DNA from: Datnioides undecimradiatus
Taxonomy: Eukaryota; Chordata; Actinopteri; Lobotiformes; Datnioididae
Reading direction: 5' to 3'
Assembly (NCBI GenBank): GCA_008933995.1
Contig: WARS01000012.1
Location: 2,108,001 to 2,172,000, forward strand
DNA: 64,000 nt
Numbering within the stretch: the stretch's first letter is position 1; each line of letters begins with the position of its first letter. The position numbers and the translations under genes are program-made. Positions 40,330 to 52,553 of this stretch are shown piece after piece. The notes beneath the pieces were generated by a model, which worked only from the letters and a program-made list of their open reading frames with translations, searched no databases and had not been told where the DNA came from.

Positions 40330-40580
40330 ATTATTTTTATTATTAATTGTCCAATCGATTTTATTGTTGATTGATTCTATGAAATGTCAAAAACTGTGAA
40401 AAATGCCTGTTTCAAGTTCCCAGAACCCAAGATGTATGGAAACGGCTTGTTTGGATCACACGTTAGCCTAAAATCAGTTTAAGAGAGAAATAAAGACATT
40501 TATTAATAGATTCATTACTTGATGATTATCATCAACACTTGTTGTCATTCATAAAGGAAAATGGCAACTATTTGAAACAG
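40330..40580. mobile_element. ATCGATTA-rich dispersed teleost repeat, copy 1
   Basis: It contains the succession CAATCGATTTTATTG, ATGAAATGTCAAAAACTGTG, AAAAATGCC, AAGTTCCCAGAACCCAAG and GGCTTGTTT. That order is typical of a very abundant fish repeat that starts and ends in GCTGCAACTAAT-like inverted ends. The ends here are eroded. No coding capacity; probably a non-autonomous DNA element whose class I cannot assign. Confidence 0.6.
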
Positions 40581-41358
40581 AACTGTAAAAGCAAAAAATC
40601 CTTGTAACCCTGGACTCTGGAAACTTGTGATTATCACGTCACCATCACCATTTCCTGACATTTTACTTTTCTTAAAAAATAACACTGATTAAATAATTAC
40701 TGCTTACATCCCCAAGTGATATAAAACAGAGGAGAATGGAGGACAATTTAGGAAACGGGACTGTGCAGGGTACACAGGGATTACAGAGCAAAGGTGAAAA
40801 GTGCCTGGTAATCTTGGCTCAACTCCATAGTAAACATCTGACCCAATTGGGGGACATTATGTCAACACCTTGGGGGTTGAACTAGGAAACACAAAGACCT
40901 GTGGGTGACATCATGGTAATAGGAATCTGAACTGGTAAGAGGGTCTCCTTAAATAAAATCTAATAAGGTAGCAGTGTGTCAAAAGTCACAGCAATGAGAG
41001 TTGTTAATGGTTGGATTTATGGGCGGATGATTTTTTAGAGCGTTTTTGGGGTAATAATCAAGACGTTTAACACTGGGCTCCCTCTTCTAGTAAAGAGCTC
41101 TTTTGTCTTTCTGCTTCTGTCTTTCTACCCCCACCTTGTCTATCGAACTCATTTACTGTCACACTAGCCTGATGTCAGCACGTAATTACTCTATGGGAAA
41201 TAGATGGTCCTGCAGCAAAAATTCCCGTTGGCTCAGCAGGAGGTTAATGCTGTCCGAGAAGTGGTGCTGTTTTGCTCCCGGCGGGTGACACCGTTACATG
41301 GGGGGGGCTACTGTGAGAGCTGTGCCCGATGCCTGGCATGGGGCCGATGTGCCTTAGC

Positions 41359-41382
41359 AAAAAAAAAAAAAAAAAAAAAAAA
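41359..41382. repeat. Poly-A run, 24 bases
   Basis: Plus-strand A tract in adam12 intron 1. It might be a retroposon tail, but the 5' flank (CCTTAGC and upstream) does not match a SINE or LINE end that I know. Confidence 0.95.
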
Positions 41383-44300
41383 GGTCAGACTCGACGAGCT
41401 CCTCAAGCAGAGCTGTGTGAAACCTCGTTAATATGGTCCCTATGATGGATTTCATTTACAGCGCCCTGGAACTCCTCTCTGTCATAGGAAGCATATGTTT
41501 GGCGTACGTTCAAAACACGAAAAAACTTAAAAAACAAAACCTCAAGCCACAGAGGAAAGACAGGGAGAGGAAAAAGCAGGGAGGGGTTGCACTGCTGGAT
41601 CTTCAAGTTACTGTAGAGTATGCTTTGGCAACCATCTCATTACCTCAGACAAGACCGTGTCTTTAAGGCACAAAGGTCAAAGACTTTAACGAAGACTGAG
41701 ATCAGTTTAAGATGAAACAAAATTGGCTTGAGTAATCGATAAGTTGATTGATAAAAATTATTCAACACTAACGCTGGTATTTCAATTCCATTCATTTAAG
41801 TTATTCATCAAGCCAAAATGTAAAACATTAATTTCTCCGGCACTGGAAGGCGCTCTGGAGAAGTCAAGTAATTTGTGTTCTCGATTTATTAGTTCGTCCT
41901 CTCATGTTAGTAATTTGTGTTCTTGATTTAATGATTCGTGCCCATGTATAAGTTTAGGGTTTTCTTTGTCAAGGACACCTCCTGGGCTCCATACAAATGT
42001 GAGGATTTTCTGATTTTGAATTGAACAACTCTGTTTTGTGGATTTGTGGTCAGACAAAACCAGTCGTTTTAAAACTTCAGCTTGAGTTTTTGATATTGTA
42101 ATTTAAAAAAAGAAACTGATATTTTAACAAAGTATTTGAAAACCTGACAACAACCAAACCAGGCTTCTAACAATCTCAGATTGGTTAAGTTTCTATTGGA
42201 AACTTAAGTCTGTATGTAGCTATGTAGCTATTTGATGTGCTCCTTGGCCTGTTTCATTTAAAAATACATCACAAGTCTGCATGTGGAATATAACTCAGAC
42301 AGATGCAGACAAAGCAACTGGCAGAAGCAGAACTTTGTTTGGGCCAATTTGTTGGAAATTCACCCAGGTAGGAGGTGACCTGTCTGTTCCTGTTAACACA
42401 TCTGCCTATTAGGAAACATACTGTGGTGTTTTCCCTCACATTGCAGAACGGGCAGGTGAAAACAGGGTGGATGCTGCATGCCAGGCTGGTAGACAGATTA
42501 TCAAAGGCTGAAAAAGGATTCAAATCTCAGTGGAAGGCGATGACTGCAAGTTTATGTGGAGTCTATACAAATGGAAATATCTTCCTGCAATGTACTCTGT
42601 GCACTGTATCAATCTGGAATTGCAATTGATTCCCAATCTTGATTCCACTTCTTTTGTATGGCAAGACTGTAACGCTAGATATAATTTCCAGGTGAGAAAC
42701 AAAGTCAATGGATTGACTCAGACAATGTGAAAAGTGTCATTTCAGCTTTTTCCTAAACTGTCGGGATATTTTTCAAGTCAGTCTTAATCAAAATTTTTAC
42801 ATTAACAATTGATTTAAATAAAATCTTGGATGAACATCCATCTGGTGGCTTCAAATGACTGCAAACAACTTAATTTTGGTATGTAAACGTTGTGCTTACA
42901 GCTTGTTCTACTGTCACCAAGTGGCCATGAAATCTGTTCTTTTCAAACTATTTTCACAAACAATGGTTCAAATGGCTAAGGAGTCACAAGATAAACAGAG
43001 TTTACCAAACTCTGCAGTTCCCATCAGCTGTACAGAACATTTCCTCCTTTGTTAGCTCATTAATTATTAACAGGCGCTAACTGCTCGGCACTGAATGATA
43101 GACAAAGTTAGCAACTAGCCTTGTTTCTCAGGAGTTGGTGCAAACTGGAGCTAAACGAGGAAAGACCACTCTCAATAAATGCAAATGCTGATCTGTGTCT
43201 GCTTTGACATACAGAACTGTTTTGCTCACGTTAGTCATAGAAGCATTAAAAAGGTGATAATGGGCCTCTGTTATGGCAGACGTTTAACTTGTCATAGCAG
43301 AGAAAGCAAAGGTAGAACCACATCCATCCAAGTAATAACATTAGCAATGGCTCAGCTTTATTAAGTGTCCTCATACGTGAGTTCAGTGAACCAGCATGCA
43401 AAGTGGCTTTATTTATTCATTATGCTGTACCTAAGACGACTGCAAACAGAGCACGAGAACCGAGGAGAACAGGCTTAAAAACCTCTGTGGGTTTTTTTCT
43501 GAGAAACTGCTGGGGTTGGAACTTGAACTAACCTCGATAGACTTGACAAGGATATCTGATCCGACTGGGCCCTCTGACCAGACAAGAGAGAAGACGCTCA
43601 GGGAGCCCTGTGCTGAGCTCAACTTTGACCTGTCGGGGTGTGAAAGTCCAATGAGAAAGTCCAGAGCCAGCATCGGGTTTCAGCTTGTGTGTTAAACTTT
43701 TGTTAGGGGGGAGGGAGGGTCAAATGAGTCCAAAGCAGCTTCGGAGAAATTAATGCAACACATGTAGGGTCAGGCCGCATGAGCACAGTCCAGCTATTTT
43801 CCCCTTCCTATATAAATATCCCCACTGCGGAACAGCAACTGGTTGATCAATCTGTCTTAATGCACAAGCACACATCGGCTCTTCTTACCAGCCTCTTGGG
43901 TATTAACTATCCTGAACAACTCATCTGGAAGATCTGAATCCATTCATACTGAAAAGATACTAAATGCCTCTGACTTGAGATAGGTCACATCATGGTGATA
44001 ATGTCTCTCTGGGGGAGGACACTGTTTGCTAAAGGAATCTTTTACTACAGTCCAAAAATATATTCTCAGCTCAGCTTTCATTTGTCTGAGCGCGCAGCAC
44101 GCAAGCTGCATGCAGCACTCGAGGCGGAGCGAGTCATGTTGGCTGAAGCAGTACAGCTGGCCAGTAAATACTGTCTGACACTAACTGTGTCACCCATCGG
44201 AGGAAATCCTTCACAAATGATCCCCGGTTAGGACAGAAACACAAGACGGACGGGAAGAGGAAAACCGACAAGAAAGCTCTAGGAGCAGTATCATGAATTA

Positions 44301-44465
44301 TGTATGCCAACATGACGCGGAGCGGACCTTAACTGCTCCATCTTTTCTTCGCAGCCTTGAATTCCTGACAGCAAAGACAAAAGTGCACAGTCTGGAGACA
44401 GAGTAGAGACTCATAAAAAAAGGGGAGCGCTAATGATTCCCACTCATTGTGCCCTGAACATGAAG

Positions 44466-44640
44466 TAAGCTGCAACTAATTATTTTCATTAATCGAACGG
44501 GTCATTTTGTCTATAAATAGTCCCAAATGGAGTGAAAAATTCCACCCACAAGTTCTTAAAGTGCTAGGTAACATCTTAAAAGAGTCCAAATATAGTCCAA
44601 AACATAGTCAGTTTGAAAATAGCAAATCCTCATACCAGAG
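44466..44640. mobile_element. ATCGATTA-rich dispersed teleost repeat, copy 2 (fragment)
   Basis: It starts with GCTGCAACTAATTATTTTC, the typical end of the family in copy 1, followed by TTAATCGA, TTTTGTCTATAAATAG and GTGAAAAATTCC. Similarity fades after about 44640. It is a diverged or truncated copy without coding capacity. Confidence 0.55.
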
Positions 44641-46340
44641 ACGCTGAAAACTTACCAGTCAGCATTTTTGCCTGCTTGAATCCATAGTTCAGAAAATATA
44701 AATAAGGCTTATATAGAGTTCACACAATGCTAAGTGAGTCTATCACCAGAGAAATCTCTGTAATTCACTGGATAAAGAATTTTTAAATCTGGTGTCTGGT
44801 GTGACATTCCCACATCATCGCACTGGTAGAGGTGTGTTTAACACCCGCCGGCAAAGATTGGTGGGAGCTTCGTGGCGTTTATGTCCTCAAAGGAACGTCA
44901 GCGTTTGTGTGATGACTCTTTCTGCCTGAAGGGGGAGACAAAAGTCTTGTATTCCAGCTTTAAATTACCTAAATGATAACCGGATTATCAAAATTGTTGC
45001 TGACTAAGTTTCCAAACATTAACTGATGGTTTCATGATGTTGCCTTTGAAGCTTAACGCCATCTCCTGCACTCGTATCTCTTGCACATCGCTCCCTCCAT
45101 CCATTTACCTCAATCAGCCAGAATAACCCAAAGCAAGTAAATATCCCGCCAACGCAAAATCAGACTTTCCCAACCATACACAGGAATGAACTGGCAATGA
45201 TGGTTTTTGACGAGCCTGAACCCACGGGAGCGAACGCATCAAGGCCCACTTCTGATGACGATGAGCTGTTGATGAATAAATGAACGACTTCCTCGTGCTT
45301 TGAATCCCACTTTTACACATTTGCCCTTGCTGGTAATTAATTCCCAGGGTTCCACAGTGAGTGTCGTGACTGGCAGCGTCTTTCAAAAGCATTCTGCGGG
45401 CTCCTCCACCCAGCACTGCTGTACATACTGTGTGTCCTTGTTGAATCTCACCTGGGGCATGAACGCCGTCGACTGAGATGTCATGAGCCACAGCCTAAAG
45501 CGCTGCAAACCCCGGATGAGACAAACACAGACACAGACACACTCTGACATCACATTGGAACATTTCCCCAGAGCTCTCAAGCAGCGATGTTTCATTTGTT
45601 GCTAGGATGTCCTAAACATAGTGCAATTTACAGGTTTCTAAAACCCTACTTGACTCTTTAAGTTTAAACCAACAATTTATTTTACGTTTGCCACTAAAAT
45701 AACCCTGGAATTCATCCATAATTGAGAAACGTATGTTTGAAGTGCCTTGAAAAACTGAAGTATGCTTAAAGCGCCAGCGAAATGCCTCTAGTGCTACCAC
45801 TGATTACCAAAAAGAGTTGCAGCATCATCAATTATACAGCGTCTCCTCTCCTCCGAGGTACACACTGGGTGGACTGAGAGCTAAAATTGCATGTTCTGCT
45901 TTGCACACGCTGATCTATCGGAGAGAATGACAGAAATCCATAAATATGGAAAGCGTGTTTAGATGGGAGACGTTTCACTCTGCCCAAACATGTGTTGCAG
46001 ATCTGTAAGTCTGGTGTACTAACAGAGGATTTCATGAAACATCATGTGCCCAAAACAGCCAAAGGGGAGACATGAATGAGGAATAAGCAGAGTAGGATGG
46101 ATGAGAATAGTGAGTAGAGTAGAACGGACATATAGCAGGCAAAATGCAAAATGAATGATGAAATGACAAAATCTCTCTTTCCAAGATGGATAAAAGTTTT
46201 TTTCTTCATGTTTCAAGGTGAAAAGTCTTTGTTTTAAACGTGAAGAAAACAATATATTCACTATATGTCTGCATGGATGTTTCACATAACAACATAACAC
46301 AGAAGCAAAATGTCATCTTCACCTCTTCTTTGCCTCTTAC

Positions 46341-46446
46341 CTTCAGCGGATCTGGAGAGCACGCTGCCACACACCGACACAGAGACAGATAAAGCCTGAA
46401 GTGCTGTCAAAATAAGAAACTTCAGAGTCCGGCTCCCGGGATTCAT
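46341..46446 (-). CDS. adam12: adam12 exon 1: start codon and signal peptide
   Basis: The ATG at 46446-46444 (context ATCATGA, A at -3) opens MNPGSRTLKFLILTALQAL, a basic n-region and a hydrophobic core, followed by SVSVSVCG with a plausible signal-peptidase site at the small residues, then VLSRSAE. 35 codons plus one base end at the donor GAAG|GTAAGA. This is the standard secretory start of an ADAM protein. The sequence of the signal itself is not conserved in the family, so the assignment depends on position, phase 1 joining to exon 2, and the strong donor. Another in-frame Met further upstream was not needed. Confidence 0.82.
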
Positions 46447-46970
46447 GATGCCCGGCTGAAGCGTGGACGGGACTGGCCAACTGTTTCACTGCAGCGCGAC
46501 CATCATACAATCACAGTCCACCAACAGCTGATGTGCAAGAGACCCCCCCCACCCCACCCCACCCCCGAAATAAAAGTGACTTCCTGAAATATGATCAAGT
46601 TTAAGAGCGGTGCTTTAGGAAATCCCGTGGACAGCTGATTCAACTCGGCGCGCTCTCCCCATTCAGAGATGTCGGAGCCAAACGCTGCATCGCTTCAAAA
46701 AGGAAAAAAGTGGGAAACGGGAGGAAAATGAAGAGCGGGCGATAAAAACATTGACAAATACACACAAGCCGCTGTTGTCTCTGTCTCCCACTGGAATGAC
46801 ATCAATTCCGGGGCAATTACTGAACAGAAGTGTTGTCTTATGAGTGAGGACCATGTGCTTCAATGAAACGCTCCGCGAGGTCCTAAAACCACCGCGCGAG
46901 CGCCCATAATCTGGAAACCGGCAAGCATCACGTTACCAGACACCAACAAAGCACAACTTCCGGCTACGCT
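46447..46970 (-). promoter_or_regulatory. adam12: adam12 5' leader and promoter region
   Basis: The roughly 500 bases before the start codon are richer in CpG than their surroundings (for example GCGCGCTC, CCGCGCGAG and CGCTCCGCGAGG). They contain an ETS-type CCGGAAGT on the minus strand at 46956-46963; a second lies at 47535-47542. No clear TATA box is seen. The transcription start cannot be placed. A minus-strand frame of 66 codons (46863-46663) would be an upstream ORF if transcription begins above it. The region is called a promoter from position and composition only. Confidence 0.5.
46543..46567 (-). promoter_or_regulatory. G-quadruplex motif in adam12 leader/promoter
   Basis: On the minus (transcript) strand this reads as four G runs of 5, 4, 4 and 8 joined by single T bases. 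Single-base loops give the most stable class of G-quadruplex. It lies about 100 bases before the ATG, so it is either in the 5' UTR, where such folds commonly lower translation, or in the core promoter. Confidence 0.8.
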
Positions 46971-49900
46971 TTCAAAATAAAGCTCCAAATTGAGCTTTGT
47001 GGCGTACTTTTCGCAGCAACGTTCGAGTGATAATTGTGATAATTGTGATAATTTAATGTGTTAAAAGTGCATAGACTGAAACAACGTAGGTTTTATTAAA
47101 TTTTTTTCCTATCCTTTGACCTACAAAAGCCTAAACCTCGAAACGAGGGGTGAGAGTTTTTAGTGTTTTTTAAAGAAAGCTTGTATTCTTGCCTCATAGT
47201 CTATTATTTAGAGAGCGTTTACAATAAGATGGACTTGAAAACTAACGTAAAAGCTTGTAGGCTTTATGAACTTCTCTTAATCGAGGACAAAATGCTGATT
47301 TCTGCTTCTCAAATGTAAGAATTTCCTTGTAAGAATATATAAACACGTTTGACTGATGACAAAGTAAAGCGATTTGAGCCGTGCACTATCATAACCAAAC
47401 AGAGTCAAGATTATTTATGAAATTACAGATACGAGTTTTGCACAAACACATCTACAACCTCAATTCATGCAATTATGTCAATGTTCTTAAAACAGCTGGA
47501 ACCTGGCGTCTTATTTCGAAGGAAAGGTCACTTAACTTCCGGCTTCTCTCGTGGTATCTCTTGCACAACTTGACCAAAACTGGTTTACTTGACACACACA
47601 CACACATACACATACACTTTAGGAGCCCGCACCGAGTCCACAATCTACACAGCGCCTCACTCACAGACGTTATTATGGATACATGTTGTTATTCAGTCAG
47701 AGCAAGCTGAAAGCAAGATTGTGCGAGCAGAAATCAGACTTGCAAATTCAGTTGAATCTGCTGACTCCATGCATGCGCTGCTTGGTTCCTAACCAAAATT
47801 GGACGTGCTGTACCCTCAGTATACAGTCTGTACAGAACACACACCAGAATTCAAATATCACCATCAGATATATTCATGAAAACCACAACCAGGAAGCCAG
47901 GACTCAATCTGTTATCTGTAAGGTACCGTGATGCACTATGACACAAGATGATTACGACTGAGTACGGGACATTCAAAAGCTATCAAACATGTTCTTGAGT
48001 CTATGCTCTCTGCACTGCACCACATGTCCACCCACTTCAGAGGAGAGCGCAGGTAGGAAACGGGCAGATTTCCACATGGAAGCTGGTTTCCTGAAAGCAT
48101 TTTCTTCCGCAACAGGGGGAAATTAAAGTATAGCGTGTCAGGTACAGTGCGCTCCCAGCACGGAGACACGGGGTGAAATCACAGCAGCACATCCAATTGC
48201 TGCCTTACACCGTCTGAAATATAGTAACTATAGGGTGCAGCCTGGTGTCATGATGCTCAGAAACCACCATATATATATATATTTCACATTCACATTTGAC
48301 CCTGTAGGAATATATATTCCTACCTTGATAACAGGTTGAGGAATATATATTCCTACAGGATCAAATGTGAATGGAAATAAAAGATCTCTGAGGAGTATTT
48401 CTCTGCATGCTGATTTTACAGGGACTCAAAATTCAGCAGTGGGAAGTTACAAAGAGCTGATCTTTTGCTCTTTTTAAGAACCAGAGGAAGCTTGGAGTAA
48501 GACGATAAGGTGCAGAGGGGAGCGGGCAGTAAAATAGGGCTTTCTGTTGGTGTGCCAGGACAGATAGTGCTCTATAATAAATCCCTGCTTCATGGACGTT
48601 ATTCCATCTAACCTCATGGCAACACAAGTGACAAACATTTGGAGGAAAATTCAACAAGTTATCTAAACTGAATCCAAACAAAAATACATATAAAATACAG
48701 AAAGTCAAAGTATAGAGAATCCAGTTATTTTTATTTTACAGTGCATAGAAATCTTTGCAAAGTTTTATAGAGAAAACAATAGTGAATAACCTCCCTTGAG
48801 CTGCAGTCGTGGTTCATTGTTGTCTATGATTTCTAGATTAAAACACTAATTTTAGAAAGGCTGAAACAATTATGGACCTTGAGTGCTGTTATTAATAATC
48901 TTCAACCATCCAAATACACACGTGCATGTGCACTGGGATGAAAATAAGGCTTTCAAAAACAGTAGCAATCATCTGTCTTCTCCAAGACATCAGTGCAAAT
49001 TTAGATGGATGAAACAGCTGGACTATGAAAGAACTCCAGCTTAAAGGCTAATGAGTAAAATAACAATCAAGATGGATGAAAAGAGCATCTGCTCTGTTGT
49101 CTGTTACTCCAAAAATAAATATTCACACGTCTCACTTTTGATTTACGCCCAGCTCTGTCATGTTATGTGACAGCAGTCTGAGAGCATTCACTTTGGATCA
49201 AAACACACAAATCTAAGTCTGCAGTGGCAGAAACACAGTCCATCATGAGACAAAGGCAGAGACAAAAGCTCCATTGAGATCGGCACTGTCCATTAACAGG
49301 GCATTTCCAGTGAGAAGAGGTCACATTCCTTCGGCTTTGCAGCTAATAGCTGGCACTGAATGATGGCAGAGCCCACTTTGGGCTTCTTTCTGCTTATTGG
49401 TTGTGTAATGAGGATGACGGTTGAGGACTGTCCTGGATGGGACTGTGAGGCATAATGAATGATTCTGTTTTATATCACTGCTTCACATCACATGAGATCA
49501 TGTGAAAGTGGCTGCGTGAGAGACATCGGTGCTTTATCGTGCAGGGAGAGGTTACTCTGCATCCCATTACATGAAGGTCTCTGGGAAGAAAGGCAATTTG
49601 CAATCAAGTGAAAACAAGATAACTCCGATATGCAGCATACATTACTGGTTTGGATGTTACTTTGAAATGATATCAGTCAGTGTGCTCATGAGGTGATACT
49701 TGATTGCAACCAGAGCAGGATGTTGAGACATGATTTCATACAGCACATCCATTTTGGCCATCTTTGTTTGTAATTGCATAGCATGAGGGCAGCTAGAACA
49801 GCTGAATCCCACAGACACAGACAAATCTGTGGCAATCTTTCAAAACTGCAGAAGGGATTTCCAGAATCTTTAAGGACTCCTCTGCCTAAGTGCATCAAAA

Positions 49901-50115
49901 ACATTCTGTCCACTGCACAATAAAACATTTTAAAGGCATTTTCAAAATACTACTCTGTTTCTTTTCCCCAAATAAACCCATCTCATTGCTACATTTCTAG
50001 TTTTATTAATAGATACATGTGTTAATGTCATATTCATGTGGTGTCAATGAGCAAGGAGATATGTTACTCACACTCTACCATCATTTATATTCGCAGGTTA
50101 AAAGTCTCTTTTTGT
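46971..50115. other. Intergenic gap between adam12 and c10orf90
   Basis: Beyond the promoter of adam12 and below the 3' end of c10orf90. It holds three copies of TGTGATAAT at about 47030-47055, an AT repeat at 48268-48282, the large hairpin at 48287-48373 and an ETS-like CCGGAAGT at 47535-47542. It probably includes the c10orf90 3' UTR at its upper end. No coding sequence was recognised. Confidence 0.55.
48287..48373. repeat. Long hairpin: 34-bp inverted arms, 19-base loop
   Basis: The arms 48287-48320 and 48340-48373 are reverse complements with one mismatch. Each arm also contains the internal palindrome GGAATATATATTCC, so either arm can fold on itself. The loop is TACCTTGATAACAGGTTGA. The length resembles a pre-miRNA, but the near-perfect pairing fits a recent inverted duplication or a tiny foldback element better. 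Confidence 0.9.
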
Positions 50116-50121
50116 TTTATT
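50116..50121 (-). promoter_or_regulatory. Possible c10orf90 polyadenylation signal
   Basis: The complement of AATAAA, 325 bases after the stop codon. An ATTAAA complement lies nearer, at about 50367-50372. Either could be used; the sequence alone does not decide. Confidence 0.3.
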
Positions 50122-50445
50122 GTGCAGTTAGTAGAATATATATGTTTTTTCATCCAGATGGGCAGAAGAGTCTTTGATGGCTCTGGAAAAGCCTTCAAAA
50201 CAGCAGTAAGTGATGTTAAATGACCTTCTGGGGTTTTTTGAAAGATTGCCATGGATTTATCTTTCAGAAAAACAGATGTTCAGCTCTGTAACTCGAATGC
50301 AATGCTAATACACGAGAGGAGAAAACAAAGGCTGAAGCACCGCTCGAGTTAAGACCTATACTGACATTTTAATTCATATTCAGCAAAGGGCAAGGTTCTC
50401 CTCATCAGTCTGTAATATAATGCTACAGGCTTTGTCGCGTCATCC

Positions 50446-50502
50446 TCATGTGTTGTCAGTCGTTCCGCTGTTGCTCCTTTGAAGAATCTGATCCAGCAGT
50501 CT
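50446..50502 (-). CDS. c10orf90: c10orf90 last exon: end of ALMS motif and stop
   Basis: Following the acceptor TTTTGTTTTCTTGCTGCAG, 18 codons read RLLDQILQRSNSGTTDNT and then TGA (50448-50446). This closes the ALMS motif; the human protein has the similar KKQLLDQLLQRN near its end. Phase 0 joins HFRK of the previous exon. The tail after QRS is short and low in conservation. Confidence 0.88.
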   Translation of the reverse strand, partial: RLLDQILQRSNSGTTDNT

Positions 50503-52182
50503 CTGCAGCAAGAAAACAAAATACTCAGATTACTAACATGGCAGAATGAGGGTTACAGATCACTTGTTCAATCCTCACAAAAGTGAAATGCATTCTCATC
50601 CAGCTTCAGATGATATTCAAACAGTGCTGTGAAAAAAACCCAAACAGGAGTAAAGCCCTGTCCCTGCCGTCCTCTCACCCACACCGTTCAGGTTTCCAGC
50701 TCCTCTTTCAGAGACCTGCTGGATCTCTGGCACCGTCCCCTTTCGCCACGTTATCTGCCACAGCAGCAGTGTGGGTGGAGCAGCTGTGTGTGGGCACCCA
50801 CGCTGTCTGCAGCTCGGCTGAATGGTGGCACTGCGCTGTAGCTCTCTCTGCCACTGAAGGGCCTTTTGTTTCACGAGGAACACAGGCCTCACACACTGCA
50901 CAATGAGGCTGTTCACAGTTTCTCTCCATAATGAGGGGAAGGGTGTGGGGGGCACTTTGGAAGAGAGCAGCTAAAATGTCTCTCACAAATCAAACTCATC
51001 CTGCAGGGGGTGATAATTATTGACCATAGAATAAAAAGAATTAATAAAATCCCATTCACACGTTTAAAAATACCTCAGAGGTATTTTTTTTTTAGCTTTT
51101 CTAATGAAACCACTGGAAGGCGTGTAAGCGAACAGCAAAAGCTTGGCAGCACTGACCTCTGGTGGACTACACAACGCACTGTTCTGGAAGCAACGACTCT
51201 GGAGAAGTAACATAATGTTACTCCTCATGCAAATAACCAGAAATGACTTTTTAAAAGTGCAATCGTTACTATGTCTTTGCAATCGAAACAATATTATAAG
51301 AGCATTTAGGAATCTATGTAAATATTCTGTATAGAAGGTGTGACTTTGAATAAACATTGAGTATATATAGAGATGTGAATCCCTTTAAAAGTGAACAAAA
51401 AAATCATAACGTCCAAGCACAAAGACAGGGAATGAAGGCCCTAATCAATCAGTGTTAATCAGAAAATCAACATATATGCATCCCATCCACCCCCTTGTTG
51501 TTGTGCCTTATTATGTTTTCGGATGAACAGTTCGACCCCATTGGGCAAACCCTATTTGCTAGTTAACCATAATGATGTTGTCGGTGATTTGAAGCCATTA
51601 TTTTCAGCAGCAGCACGGCTGTGAAGAGAGAGTAAAAACTGCATTTTCCACCACGGGCCCTTTAGTGTCGGCCATTACCGCAAAATGTTTCAACCTTTGC
51701 GAGGTTTAATTGAGCTTAAAGGGGAAAGGTGTGTTATTACTTGCTCAATTGCGTGTGGGTCACACACACAATTAATGTTCTGTTCAGTGTCTCAGGCAAA
51801 TACCTGTTAGCACTTGTGGTGAGCTGTTTGCGGAGTATTTGCTTTAATCCACACTTTCACAGATTTGGTGAGTCACTGCATAATTTCTGCATATGTATTA
51901 ATTGATAACAACTCTGGGGAGCTCAAACTAGGCAGGTCTGGTGCTTTTATATTATTTCATATTAAGAGGTGACCACTGAAACATAAGAATCAGAGTGTTT
52001 GCATTAAAATAATACGGGCCATGCTCTATTTATCATACACATGTAGCATTATATTACAGAAATCATCTTATTCTACACTGCCATTGTAACATTTTTATAT
52101 TGTTTATCAGCCTAAAGCTATTACATGTTTGCGTTAAACCATACACATATACAAATACCACAACCCAGCATTTAGAAATTAC
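50503..52182 (-). other. c10orf90 intron before the last exon
   Basis: A 1.7-kb intron. The GC-rich stretch 50617-50955 is open on both strands for about 110 codons, but it shows no splice sites in phase and no domain. It could be an unrecognised conserved element. Nothing else stands out. Confidence 0.5.
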
Positions 52183-52273
52183 CTTTCTGAAATGTTCAAC
52201 TCGCTGTCTGTTGCTCAAACACACTTCCTTCTTCTTCTCTTCCTCTTTTTTCCTCTTCATCTCTGCAGGCATA
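52183..52273 (-). CDS. c10orf90: c10orf90 exon: charged helix of ALMS motif
   Basis: 91 nt: one base closing an Arg codon, then MPAEMKRKKEEEKKKEV, CLSNRQRVEHFRK. This Lys/Glu-rich helix corresponds to LPEVKKKKEEQ...SNRLRAEVFKK of the human protein. The acceptor is CTTTTTTACAG and the donor AAG|GTAATT. The residues IYDNL that I remember before LPEV in the mammalian protein are absent, at the exon boundary. Shifting the acceptor to the nearby CTGCAG would put a stop in frame, so the upstream acceptor is preferred. Confidence 0.88.
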
Positions 52274-52553
52274 CTGTAAAAAAGGTTTTTTTATGATTGC
52301 TGATAAAGTTGTTGGAAAAGAAACTATAGCAAATACTAAAAATAGTACCAAAATACATATGTATCTGCAACACCAAAACAATATCTGAAGGTCTGAAAGT
52401 CTTGGCAGAGAAACAAGAACCGCATATTTTGTGTGGAGATGTCACAGATCCCGGTCCTGCCTTCGCACGTGAAAGCAATGCAAAAGATAAGAATGAATCT
52501 GCCTACAAAGGAGGAGCATCTAACAGCGAGGCAGAGACTGAGATGGGACTCAC
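52274..52553 (-). other. c10orf90 short intron within the ALMS region
   Basis: A 280-base intron with clean donor (GTGAGT) and acceptor. It contains nothing notable. Confidence 0.7.

Larger units (their letters stand above)
36034..46340 (-). other. adam12: adam12 intron 1 (10.3 kb)
   Basis: First intron, with no exon-like coding blocks. It holds two copies of the ATCGATTA-rich teleost repeat (40330-40580 and 44466-44640) and a 24-base A run at 41359-41382. Open frames are short. Teleost first introns often carry enhancers, but I cannot point to one from the sequence alone. Confidence 0.55.
2839..46446 (-). other. adam12: adam12 gene, 5' part (coding exons 1-6)
   Basis: Gene-level entry. ADAM12 (meltrin-alpha) is a type I membrane or secreted zinc metalloprotease-disintegrin; in other vertebrates it acts in muscle and mesenchyme development and sheds growth-factor precursors. 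Six minus-strand exons (46341-46446, 35912-36033, 32548-32621, 8639-8717, 4316-4392, 2839-3025) join in one frame of 215 residues. They give a signal peptide, the reprolysin-family prodomain and its cysteine switch. Donors are GTAAGA, GTGAAG, GTAAGT, GTATGT, GTAAGT and GTAAGG, and every phase matches. Introns are large (10.3 kb and 23.8 kb for introns 1 and 3), as in mammalian ADAM12. The name rests on prodomain similarity together with the neighbouring, same-strand C10orf90. ADAM19 or ADAM8 are the alternatives by sequence alone. Catalytic, disintegrin, cysteine-rich, EGF-like, membrane and cytoplasmic parts are outside the window. Confidence 0.85.

Noticed and set aside
50617-50955. GC-rich stretch open on both strands inside the last c10orf90 intron
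   Set aside because: No match to the ALMS motif, no usable splice sites in phase, no recognised domain.
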